A stretch of DNA of 64,000 bases. Source: Poronia punctata (lineage: Eukaryota; Ascomycota; Sordariomycetes; Xylariales; Xylariaceae). The stretch is taken from assembly GCA_022579005.1 (NCBI GenBank), contig MU401556.1, positions 62,001-126,000 of the forward strand. The letters run 5' to 3'. Under the pieces are notes generated by a model. That model was not told the origin of the DNA, did no database searches, and saw nothing but the letters and a program-made list of their open reading frames with translations. Both the position numbers and the translations under genes were made by a program. The number at the start of each line of letters is the position of its first letter. Within the stretch, counting starts at the first letter, position 1. Positions 23,221 to 33,700 of the stretch are shown here, one piece after another.

Positions 23221-26058
23221 CTATTTTAGATCGTTCGGATCGTGTCGAAAGGTGCAGTTATCGCCCTTTGCACATTGTCCCTTGGCCCAGAAAGTACAGG
23301 GTTTGGTACCGATGAGAGCACGGTTGATACCCTTGTTGTGGTCCTTGGTGGCACGATTGAACTCCTTGCGGTTTCCGCGATCACCACCTTCTCTCTGGTA
23401 CTGTCCCTGTGATTGGGATCCTTGCTTATGCGAGTAGGAGTCATCCCCTTCGTACTGGTGAGAGTAAGAGGGATAATTCTTGGACTGCGACTGATCCTGA
23501 GCCTGGGCCTGGGCCTGGGCCTGGGCCTGGGCCTGAGTCTGAGTCTGGAATTGGCTGCCGTATGATTGAGCCTGAGTCTGAGCCCAAAGTTGCCAGGCCG
23601 CCATGTTCGGATCTTGTGTCACTGCTTGTTGAGGTTGCTGAACTTGTTGTTGCCCCGGTTGCGATGAGTGACCGAGAGCGGCCAAGAGACCTGCCAAGTT
23701 GTCCACGGGTGGAGCCTGTGCTGGTTGCTGCACAGTGGCCTGAGCGGCTTGGGGGTTCTGAAGGGCTTGAACTTGTTGCAATATAGCAGCATACTGATCA
23801 AAACCAGCCGTCGAAGCTTGTGGATAACTCGGCGTCTGCTGTTGTTGATACTGTTGCTGCATCTGATAGGCCGCATAAGGGTTGTTGGCCTGAGCCACGC
23901 CGTACTGTGCATACATGTGTGGAGCCATCTGCCCGGCTTGTTGGTAGGTCGATGCTTGTGCTTGCTGCATGGCCTGTGCCGCTGAGGCATTGCATTGGTC
24001 CACGGCGCTTTGAACAATAGACCACGCCTTGAGCACCTCCTCGTCTCTAGTATCGGGAGGGTCGACGGGTCGCAAGGGGTCGCGAGGTGTAGGATCCATG
24101 TAATTCCTTGCTCTACTAGACTGTAGTAGGGATAAGACATTGGCATCACGCTCTTCCTGAGTCATGGACTGGGTAACCAGCGAGCTTGTGCCGGTAGTAG
24201 GGTTGTCTGACGTCGCCACGGTGCCCTGAGTGCCTTGTGTGCCCCGTGTAGCGTAACCAGCCTGAGCTCCAAGACGCCGCAGCGCAAGCTGACAGGCTGT
24301 GGCTGTACCATAATGGCTCACCTCGGCCCAACGTTGCTGCATCTCATAGTTCTTGGGGTGGCTCGGCGGCAATCCTCCTTGGCGTGGCAGCGCGTACGGC
24401 TCCGACGTCTTCCTGAGCGGGGAGCGAGGTGAATCAGGAATCTCGGACCGTGTTGTGTAGATGCTCATCAGCTCCGTCTTCTCGTATTCCTCCATCACCT
24501 TCTTCTGTTCCGAATCCACTTTTCGCAAACCGCCGCGAGTCACGTGGTTCTTGGCTCTCTGTTCCTCCCCTAGACGAGAGTAATCGCAAGGCTGAGGTGC
24601 GACCCAGGGACGAATGGCAGTCTCGACAGGGAATCCGTCGTCTTCATCATCGCCATCGTCTATGTGCTGCTGTATCTGCTGCCTCAACGTCTGTCCCTCC
24701 AAGCGGTTGTCGCGTGCGTCGTACACATTTCCACTACGACCCTCGTCTTCGGTCGAGTCATGCTCGAAAAGCCGAACTTGCACCAACTCGCTATCCGGCT
24801 TCCAAGTGACGGTTCGGCCTCTGCGGGCCTCCTTGCGCAAACGGCGCGTCTTTTCCTCGGCAGTTTCGCTGACCTTGGTCGGCTTTTCCTGCGCCTTGGG
24901 TTTCTCCACCGGTTTGGCAATCTCGGCAAGCAAGCCACTAATAGTCGAAGAGACCGACGATTGTGGTTCGGCCTTCTTTGCTGCTGCAGGCTTAGGGGCC
25001 GTGCGTGACCTATTAAGAACCGTGGATCCCAAAGTCCGAGAACGTGCTTGTCCGTTTGCGGGCACAGAGGTCTGTGCCGTTGTCGGACTCGACATCGATA
25101 CCGACACGGCTCTCCCGTTGCTTGTCGCCACACCAGGGCCCTCCAGGGCGACTTTCTTTGCCACACGAGAATCGACTTCGTCATCCCTAGGACGCTTCGA
25201 CGGGGAACCGACAGCCGTGGCTTTCGCTGTCGTGCTGCTGACCTTTCGCGCAGAAACTAGGCCGGAATAAGGTTTTGTCTCCTTTCTCGCTGCCTCTAGT
25301 GCTGATGCAGAGCCGTTGGCTGACTGGGACGGCTGAGGCTTAAAGCCGGTGGTGGCATTCTTCGCCGAGTTTGCTATAGATGTTCGTTGTGTCGATGTCG
25401 GCTGACCATCTCTCGTATTACTGGTCGCCTCTTGCTTGGGTTGGTTTGAGCCCGTTGGATTCTGTCCGCCCTTCCTGATCGTGTTCTCCTGGACGCTCCT
25501 GGTAATACGCGCAACCAGCTTTTTGCCCTCCTCGTCCAGATTATCGCGGTGTTTGTCGAGGTAGTCGAACAGCTTGGTTTTGTCACATATTCCTTGGTCC
25601 ATTAGGGTGGCCAGAGACAAGAAGTGGAGGATGGCCTTTGCAAGAGGTGAGTTATAAGCCTTGATCGAGCCCTGTCGACCAAAGCTAGATGCCAAGCAAA
25701 ACATCAGCTTCGGGTGTTGGCCCATGTTTCTCAGCGTCTCATCGTCCCCAAACTGGACAGCCACTTCAAGCGCAATGCGAATATGCTCGAGCTTCTCGTC
25801 GATCTGGGTTTGATACTGCGACGACTGGTTCTTGTCCGCAGTAAGTTTGTCTTCTCGAAGCTTCTTGCTGTCCTTCCACAATGTCATCACATACTCGCCA
25901 AATTCCCGCACTCTTGTGCCAACAACCTTGGACCGCCAGCTATCTTTCTCGCCTGGTGCGAGCCCAGCTTGGTCCGGTGGAGACTCTTGTCGGATCAGCC
26001 GTACCACGTCATAGCGAATAGCTTCCAACGGGTCTGATGGTCGTGTTTCGGCACTCAT
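23221..26058 (-). CDS. PNUTS-like PP1 regulatory subunit (Ppn1 type) with CCCH zinc finger
   Basis: An intronless frame of 945 residues. Residues about 40-195 are helical and may be the TFIIS-N/LW-like domain. 200-410 is a disordered Ser/Thr/Lys-rich region. RRGRTVTWKPDSELVQVRLF follows; TVTW at 416-419 is an RVxF-type PP1 docking motif followed by the acidic/hydrophobic stretch seen in PNUTS. 640-860 is Gln/Ala-rich, ending in an (AQ)n run (about 842-854). The C-terminus has one CCCH finger, C921-x7-C929-x5-C935-x3-H939. This order (helical N-domain, TVTW, disordered region, terminal CCCH) matches metazoan PNUTS; S. pombe Ppn1 plays the same role in the cleavage-and-polyadenylation phosphatase module with Dis2 and Swd22. 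The assignment rests on motif order and was not checked by search. Probably nuclear. Confidence 0.75.
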   Translation of the reverse strand: MSAETRPSDPLEAIRYDVVRLIRQESPPDQAGLAPGEKDSWRSKVVGTRVREFGEYVMTLWKDSKKLREDKLTADKNQSSQYQTQIDEKLEHIRIALEVAVQFGDDETLRNMGQHPKLMFCLASSFGRQGSIKAYNSPLAKAILHFLSLATLMDQGICDKTKLFDYLDKHRDNLDEEGKKLVARITRSVQENTIRKGGQNPTGSNQPKQEATSNTRDGQPTSTQRTSIANSAKNATTGFKPQPSQSANGSASALEAARKETKPYSGLVSARKVSSTTAKATAVGSPSKRPRDDEVDSRVAKKVALEGPGVATSNGRAVSVSMSSPTTAQTSVPANGQARSRTLGSTVLNRSRTAPKPAAAKKAEPQSSVSSTISGLLAEIAKPVEKPKAQEKPTKVSETAEEKTRRLRKEARRGRTVTWKPDSELVQVRLFEHDSTEDEGRSGNVYDARDNRLEGQTLRQQIQQHIDDGDDEDDGFPVETAIRPWVAPQPCDYSRLGEEQRAKNHVTRGGLRKVDSEQKKVMEEYEKTELMSIYTTRSEIPDSPRSPLRKTSEPYALPRQGGLPPSHPKNYEMQQRWAEVSHYGTATACQLALRRLGAQAGYATRGTQGTQGTVATSDNPTTGTSSLVTQSMTQEERDANVLSLLQSSRARNYMDPTPRDPLRPVDPPDTRDEEVLKAWSIVQSAVDQCNASAAQAMQQAQASTYQQAGQMAPHMYAQYGVAQANNPYAAYQMQQQYQQQQTPSYPQASTAGFDQYAAILQQVQALQNPQAAQATVQQPAQAPPVDNLAGLLAALGHSSQPGQQQVQQPQQAVTQDPNMAAWQLWAQTQAQSYGSQFQTQTQAQAQAQAQAQAQDQSQSKNYPSYSHQYEGDDSYSHKQGSQSQGQYQREGGDRGNRKEFNRATKDHNKGINRALIGTKPCTFWAKGQCAKGDNCTFRHDPNDLK
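23502..23545 (-). repeat. Hexamer repeat encoding (Gln-Ala)n
   Basis: Six or more tandem CCTGGG units on the plus strand (GCCCAG on the coding strand) followed by related CTGAGT units encode the Ala-Gln run of the PNUTS-like protein. Near-identical units suggest recent or ongoing length change. Confidence 0.85.
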
Positions 26059-26483
26059 AATCTAATTATTGTCGGCCCAAGTCAGCTCTGTCCAAGTAAA
26101 TTTCTAACACGTGGTGCTTATTTCGAGGGCCATGTACGCCGCAGATTGCAGCTAATCCGTGGAAATGAAAGGGCTTTGGTGGAATAAAAGTAAACAAAAG
26201 ATAATGTGCTGGCTGGGTTCAAGACAAGAGAGGATGCTTGCATCCCAGAGTATTTGGACCAATACCTATACAGGTGCATAGGTATATCGGTACCAAGGTG
26301 AAGGAGATTGGTACATCTATTTGTGCAAGGCTCAAAGGTACATAGCCTTGGGCACCTCCATTGAACAATAGGGATATCGCAACATCAATAGAGTTAAGCG
26401 AGGTGATAAGCCCGAAAAGGATAGGCGCGGGGTATTTGTTTCTGGTTGCCTGACTGACTGCCAGGTAGAACCACTTCAGGAAA
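26059..26483. other. Intergenic between co-directional minus-strand genes
   Basis: 425 bases upstream of the PNUTS-like start and downstream of the 442-residue gene. No coding frame can be supported. Possible 3' exons of the upstream gene were examined and none was convincing. Holds the promoter of the PNUTS-like gene by position. Confidence 0.4.
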
Positions 26484-27877
26484 TCAATTCACACTCACCT
26501 CTTGAACAAGGAGTTCCTCGGGGTCTTCTTCTTCTTCGTCACTCGAGTCGGATAAAACCTCGCTACTGGATTCGGCCGTCTCTGGCTTTCCTATAGCACG
26601 AACCTTTCCAGCCTTCCAAGCGCCTGATCGCAGAGGTGTATCAGCATTGTTAACTCGCATTGAAAGATCTGTTAATTCTTCCACTTACCTGCTTGTCCAG
26701 TCATCGCCTTTTTCTGTGCCTCAAGGCTGACCTTTCGCCCTTCCAGCTTCTTTAATTCTTCTGTGAATTTCTTGTGGTCTACCGATCCAGTTGCCACAGC
26801 TTTGAGCTGCCTCTTAGCCCTATCTAGTGCTTCAGTAATACTGTTAAGCTCTGAAACAACCGGTCTCAGTTCTTCTCGAAGCACCTCGCACGGCAAAGGA
26901 CTGGGGATGAGCGGCAGGAGACGTGAGCGGTTTCTGTTGTCACCAGCAACATGCGGTTTCACACCGGTCGTGTTGGTAACGATCTGACGCCGTACGGGCT
27001 TGACTCCCACATAGAGGTTAGGACATCCCTTAACAGCCGCCCATCCGGCACCTGGCTTGCCCTTCCTAGGGACAACTAACACGCCGTGGGAGCTAGTAGT
27101 GGATCCGGCTGGAGCCAGGGCAGACGTCGCTGGCAGATACGCCCGCTGGTTTGCACTGGGCGTTTGAGCCTTTGTTCCTGGTGCTACTATATCCGTCCTG
27201 GGCCTTTGGTTTTGGCTTTGGGCTGTTGGAGGTGCTGTTTTCACGGGCACGGTTGCAGGACTTGGTGAGGGCACAACATGTGGCTTGAAGGCATACGTTT
27301 GCTGAGCCGTCGGGGCATAGCCATGAGCAGATGGGGCAACCTGGTATGGCCCAGGTCTATACAACTGTTGTCCTTGACCATACTGACTATTGCCATCACG
27401 CTGCGGCTGTGGCTCAGGCCATGAATTTTGCAAAAACTCATGTTGCGGCAACTGTTGCTGGGTACGTTGGTGCTGCTGATGCTGTGGTTGTGGCTGGGGG
27501 TACAGTTGCTGCTGCTGCTGCTGTTGGTGCTGTTGGTGGTGCGGTGGGTGTTGGTGCAGAGGTTGTCCCATATGTTGATGTCCCCCGTGTTGCTGTTGGC
27601 CAATCCCTTGGTATTGTACCTGACCTTGGGGCTGGATTTGCGGGTAGTTGAGGTTCATATGCTGACTATCCATGTAGGGTACATTGTCATGAACAGCAAA
27701 GCTCATACTCGAAAACTGTGGTTGAGAATACTCGCCATGGGTATGCGGGTTATATGAGCCGCCATTATGGCCGTAGCCGAGATGATCTGTCGGCTGTTCG
27801 AGGTAATGCGCTCCATTATTGTCGACTGGCGCACTCTCGGGATGCCCTACGGGCCAAGCTGCACCTTGGTGGTTCAT
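26484..27877 (-). CDS. Uncharacterised Gln/His/Pro-rich protein (442 aa) with C-terminal helical region
   Basis: Two exons on the minus strand, 27877-26689 and 26623-26484. The 65-base intron has a GTAAGT donor and CAG acceptor, and splicing keeps frame through MTGQAG|AWKAGKVRAIG. Residues 1-270 are low complexity, rich in Gln, His, Pro and Tyr, with poly-Gln near 120-125. About 265-330 is basic with VVPRKGKPGAGWAAVKGCPN. About 330-405 is a predicted coiled coil (LREELRPVVSELNSITEAL onward). An acidic tail, SSDEEEEDPEELL, lies near the end. The last codons read VQEVSVN then stop. A perfect donor-like GTGAGT overlaps them, so a further 3' exon is possible. I do not recognise a family. It lies upstream of the PNUTS-like gene in the same direction. 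Confidence 0.65.
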
Positions 27878-30739
27878 GGCGTGGTGTTGACCACGAGGTG
27901 GTCACGTGATCTGACACTGTCAGTGGTGCCAAGGTTTAACTTGTGAATGTAGGGTGGCCCTATCAACATATTGGAGGAAGAAACATGGAACACTTACGAG
28001 TAACCACACTACCAACCAAGCCAGAGGAAGATTGCAAGAGTGCAGCAGGTAGCAAGATAGAACAAGATCCCAAACAGCTAGGCCTCTGGGTATTGTGCGC
28101 AGCTTGTTGGAATAGGGTGTTGGCAATTGCTAAGCCTACAGCAGATAATCGAAAAACACGAGGAGGCGTGTGGGTTGCTTTAGCTAGGGCGTGTACCTAA
28201 AAGCGCAAAGATTGGTTGTGAATGGAGATTTTCCTGCGACCTAGTTGGGTGGGCTGCCGGCCGGAAGAGGAATGGTTCAAAATCTGCAAGACAGGACGAT
28301 CAGCTTCAGCTGCCAAGAGGTCAACCCAGGACGACTACGAGTTGGGGGGGGTAGCTTGTGCAGTACAACAAAAACAGATGAAAGAGATGGATGGACTGGT
28401 TGAATCTAGGGATTCCAGGGCCCCAAGACCCTACTGTGCAAGGAGGGTGCTGTTTGGGAAGTGCTTTGCTACAATGAAAATGCACTAAACGGTGACTCGG
28501 CAGACATTTTGCCATTGTACACGTTCCGGCAGGTTCCGGACTCTCGGCGGACGAGCTCATTGCCGGTAAGATCCAGTTGCAGGCCATTGCATTTTCAGAG
28601 CAACTCGAAGCTAACAGGAGAGCAGACCAGCATCCACACTATGGAGCTTATATGGTCTCTGAGGCGTTAAGGCATCGGTGACAACCTGCACAAGAATAGT
28701 GATAAGTATGCCGGCTTGCAGCGTACCGTACCACCTTCAGGGGAGCATGGCATGCCGGAGTTTAACAGATACACTGATATCTGGTTTGAACCATGCTGTT
28801 TGACTACCAGCACTTTCTGGGTTGGCCAAGACTTTGAGTACCTTCATAACCTGGAGCCAGGCTGGACTGGGAGATAACAGAGGCCTTCCGGGCATGGGGT
28901 TGGACCATGCCAATATACAGTTCGAGATGCCTGCTGGGGCTCCGAGAACCGGCTCTCCTTTTTCATTATCATTAGGGTGATAGATAGATCGTTGAGCGAT
29001 TAGAAGTCTCCCAGCTCTTTCACATGCCCGTTCGACCGCTTCAGTCTTCTCTATCAGTCTCAAAACTTGGGGGTTTGACATGATGGTGAATCTCAGAGGA
29101 CTGTTTTGACATTGCCATGTCAGGGTAACAAGCATACTCGAAACCTGCTTCATCTGTAGGGGTTTTTGGTTTGCAGTGTTCTGTTTTCAGGCATGTTATA
29201 TCTGTGCAAGTGTTGGATGATTTGTTTGTTTCCTTGTAACTGAACCTACCCCTTTTCACCCTCCAAGCCTCACCCTCAGCCCAAACCTGCAATTCACCTT
29301 TGCAGGCTTAGGGCCGGGTATAGGGGCTTAACAAGGCGCGTTAGGGCAGTTCAGCCAATAGGGGTGGACAAACAAAGACCAAACAGCTCATGATACAGCG
29401 ACCCTGCATTTTTCTTGGCCTCCCCAACAGGATTTAAAAGTGGACGCAAAAACAAAGGCGATGGTGTGTAGTAGAACCAAGGGAAAAAAGGGAGGGGATT
29501 TGGTGGTTTTCGGCATACCCTTAGATTCAATGACGATTATTTCCCGTCTTTATTTAACAACGTTGCTGTTGCTGCTCGCTACTGATGATTATGCAGCTGT
29601 GGAAGTAGTAGTGGCAGAAAACCTAGCATATTCTGTTATGCTCTCTTAAGTGAGAGTGAGTTTACAACATGGAGGATTCTTTCGCATGTAATTTTTAGAG
29701 ATAGACAATCGCTCTTTCGAGTCTTCTATTTCTCGAGATTAGGTTATTCAATAAATGTTGGGAGCCGCTCCAGCGCGGAAAAATGGATGGTGATGTTTGG
29801 TTTGATGGCCAGATGGACGATGGATTGAAGGTGGATGATTGACTGACTGCTGAACGCGAGACCAGGACCGGTTTTTGTTTTAAGAAAAAAAAATGCTGGA
29901 GCCTTGGATGCGACCGGGCAAGAGCAATGTGGCGCGGACAAAACGAGCGACAAATCAAGGAAAGGCCAAACTACTATATTTAAGGTTTGGAGAGGGAAGA
30001 ACAACGAAGACAGTTTCTCGTCAACCGCGCGATACCTGCAGGTGTGTTTGATACGGTTGCGGGGATGATGGTCGGAATGATGAGCAGAGAAGAAAGGTTG
30101 AGGTTGGGAGGACGGGGAACGGATTGAAAGGCAGCAAAACATGTAGCTGCCCATTTAAGAGCAGATTTTGAAGGACAGGGAGGTGGGGTGTTCAAGAGCG
30201 CGTACCGATGGACTTCTTGGCTGCCCACCGAGTACACGTTGATACTTCTCCAAGCCGTAACAGGAGACGCGAGTCTGTAATAAAAATGAAGGGGCGCAAG
30301 CTAGACTTGCTAGGTTGGCCGTACTTGGTATAGTAGATATTACCTTGATACGCATGCCTACTTGTAGGCTAGTACAGCTGTTGAAAGGTAACAATGCTTA
30401 CTTTAACTAGGTATGATAGGAAATGGTTGGTGGGGTGGGCCTAACCTCATTCCAAACCCGGTTCTATCGAGTAGTACCTGAGACTGTGAAACACGCGCCT
30501 ACCTCGCTACAAATACCTACTCGTAGATAAGTAGACAAGGTACGTATTCTCTACGAGTAGGTACGTGTACCCCGGCCATCTCGTACATGTAGTTACATTA
30601 GGTACCTACCTCTGCTAAACGACCTATTTTACGTATTAAGATGTGTCCTCAGCTGGCAAAACTGGCAGCACTTGAGACAAGGATCTTTTCTTGACGCTAA
30701 GAGGCCTAGTAGGGCGCTTACTAAGATAGGTACATTAAT
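27878..30739. other. Gene-poor stretch left of the AT island
   Basis: 2.9 kb of normal base composition without a gene I can support. A minus-strand frame (28737-29081 from an inner ATG, 114 codons, MSNPQVLRLIEKTEAVERA...) is mildly protein-like but has no known motif. The 30450-30610 stretch is dense in GTAGGTA/TACCTAC words. Confidence 0.4.
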
Positions 30740-33700
30740 CGGAAAGCTTGCTTTTTTATAACTACAATTTTAAGACCTATAAAGCTTGCTTAGTTTTGGG
30801 ATTAAGGTTGTAAGAAAGCAAGCTTGATTTTAATTTTTATATATAAGTAGGTATAAGGAGGAGGTTAATAAAATTTTTAAACTTTTAGCGTTATTTTTAT
30901 CTAGTTTTTTAATTAGTTAAAATAAACAGCGCAAACCTTTTATTAGTTAAATAAAAAAGTAATAATAATAATAAATATTGTTTAACTATATTATTATATA
31001 ACTATTTTATAACTAAGCTTTTTAACTTTAATAGTAATTATTAAACTTTAAATATAAGATTTTTAAAGCTTATAGTAAGCATAAGTAAGTATATAGCTTA
31101 TAATAAGTATATAGCTTATAGCAAGTAAAAAGTACGCTATAAGTAAAAAGCCTGCTATAAGTAAAAAGCTTATAGTAAGCAAAAAGAGGTTTAAAAGGTT
31201 TTTTTTAATAAAAACAAAATTAAAGTTAAAGCATAAAAATTAAAAATAAATAATAGCTAATAACTTTTTATTATATTTAACTTTTTTACTTATATATTTA
31301 AGTTTAATTAGTATATTAATTTGTTTTAATAGCTATATTTTAAAATGTTTTTTATGCTTTTTTTTACTTATATTAGCTATTAGCTTTTTTTAAATAACTT
31401 GCTTTTTAATTTGCTTAATTAAGCTTTTAATTTAATTGCTATTATAATTTATATTAAATATTGCTAATTTTTTTTATTATAGCACTTTATTAGTATTTAT
31501 GTTAATAAAAAAGTTTTTATATGCTAAAAATGCTATAATAAAGCGTTTTAATATTTAGCTTTAGTTGCTTACTTTTTGCTAGTTAAGTATATACTTAGTA
31601 CTGCTTAGCTTTTTTTTTAACGCTAAAAATTTTTAGCTTTTAGTTTTGCTTAAGCAAAAGCTTTTTTTATAGCTAATAAAATATTTTTAGCTTTTTTAAT
31701 AAACTAGTTTTTAAATATAAACTTTTATTAATAAAAAATTTATAGTATTAGTACGCTTTTTTATTATAGCTAATTAAGCTTAAATTTATTATATATTATA
31801 ATAGCTTAGCATAACTAAGCTATTATTTTTTGCTAGCATTGTTAAAAAAAGCGTGCTAGTTATAATTTACTTATAACTTTTATTTTAAGTTAGCTACGCT
31901 ATAAGCTTAATATAAGCTTGCTATAAAGTTTAAGTTGCTTTTTAAGCTAAAATAAAAGTTTTTTAAGCTTTTTTATAAGCTTAAACGTACTTTATAATTT
32001 AAAAAGTAACTTTTTTAACTTTATACTTACTAGTTTTTAAAAAAAAAATTTTAGCTTTTAAAGTTTTTTTTTTAGCTTTTAAGATTTTAGCAGCTTTTAA
32101 AATCTTTTTTTAAGCTTTTAAAAATTTTTTAAAAGCTTTTAAAACTTATTTAAAAGCTTATAAAGCTTAATAAACTAAAAATAATTATACGTTGCTTAGC
32201 TTTTTATTGTTTTAAACTAGTTTGCTATATAACTTATAAAAAAGCTTTATATTGCTAACCTTTTTTAAAATAATAAGCTAAAAGTAAACGCTGCTATATA
32301 AATAAATTAGTTTATAATTTGTAATACTAATATATAACTTTTTTAAAACTTTTATACTATCTTTGCTTTATATATTATAAAAAAATGTTTATATTATTAT
32401 AAGCGTTAATTTAATATAAATATTTGCTTAGGTTTATATAAGCTTTATATAAGTAAAAATGTTAGTTTTAAAAACTAAGTGCTTTTTTTTAATACTAAAA
32501 ACTTTATAAACTTTAATAATATTTTTAATTATTTTCTTACCTTTATATAAACTAAGCAAATATTAATTATATAAATATATATTTACATTAAAGTTTATTA
32601 AATTAAAAGCGCTTTATATTAATACTATAATTATATTTACTACTTTTTTTAAAATGTTGTTAAAGTATAAAATTAACTTTTTTTGCTTTTTATAAAGCTT
32701 AATTATATAATTGTTAAAATATATAATGCTTACTTTTAATAATAAATTATTTATAATTTTTATGTTTAGCGTTAAGCTATTTATATTTAGCTTATTTTTT
32801 TAAAGTAAAACTACTTTAGTTATTAAAACATTTTGCTTAACTATAAGCAACTAAATTATTTTTTTAATAATAATAACGTTTTTAATTAACTTAGCAACGT
32901 TATAAACGTTAAAAATAATATAAGCTTAAATAATAATATTACTAATAAAAAGCTTGCTAAGCTTATAAACAAAGTTAATATTAGTGCTATACTAGACTTT
33001 ATAGCTTAAAAAGCAAAACTTAATATTTTTTAAAATAAAGTTTAAAGCAATAAAGCTTTTTAGCGTTACTTAGATCTTTTTTTTATTTAATTTACCTTTA
33101 TTAATAAATTTAGCTATACTAAGCTTTTACTTTTAATTACGTTTTTTATTTTTTTTTTTATAGCATAGCTAAGTTTATTTAAAATTGCTTTTATAGTATT
33201 AAGTTTAAAGTTTAAGTTAACTATGCTTTTAAATAGTATAATAAGCGCTTTGCTTAATATTTAAAATTTGCTTTTATTTACTATAATATAATAATATATA
33301 AGCAAGTTATTTTTTAAAGCTTTTTTTTTGTTAACTGCTAGCTTAAAAGAAATTAAGCTTTAATTGCTATAAAGCTTAAAGCTATGTTTAAATTTAAGTT
33401 TTTAAAAGCATAGTTTGTTTTAAACTTTATTGTTTATTATATTAAAAACTTTTAAAGCATTTGCTTTTTTTAAAGTAATAAAAAAAAAAATTTAAAAGCA
33501 TACTATAATATATTAGGTTGCTTATTTTTTTTTATTACTTTTTTTATAGCTAACTATTACTAATATAATTTTTATAAGCATATGCTTATATTTAAATAAT
33601 AGCAAAATGCTTTTTTTAAAGCTAATAAGCTTTATATTGTTATAAAAAGCGTTAAAAATAACTTATATATTATTATATATTAGTTTTATATTTAGTTTAA

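Noticed and set aside
28737..29153. 138-codon minus-strand frame (114 from an inner ATG)
   Set aside because: Mildly protein-like but no family, partner exon or context; not enough to call a gene.
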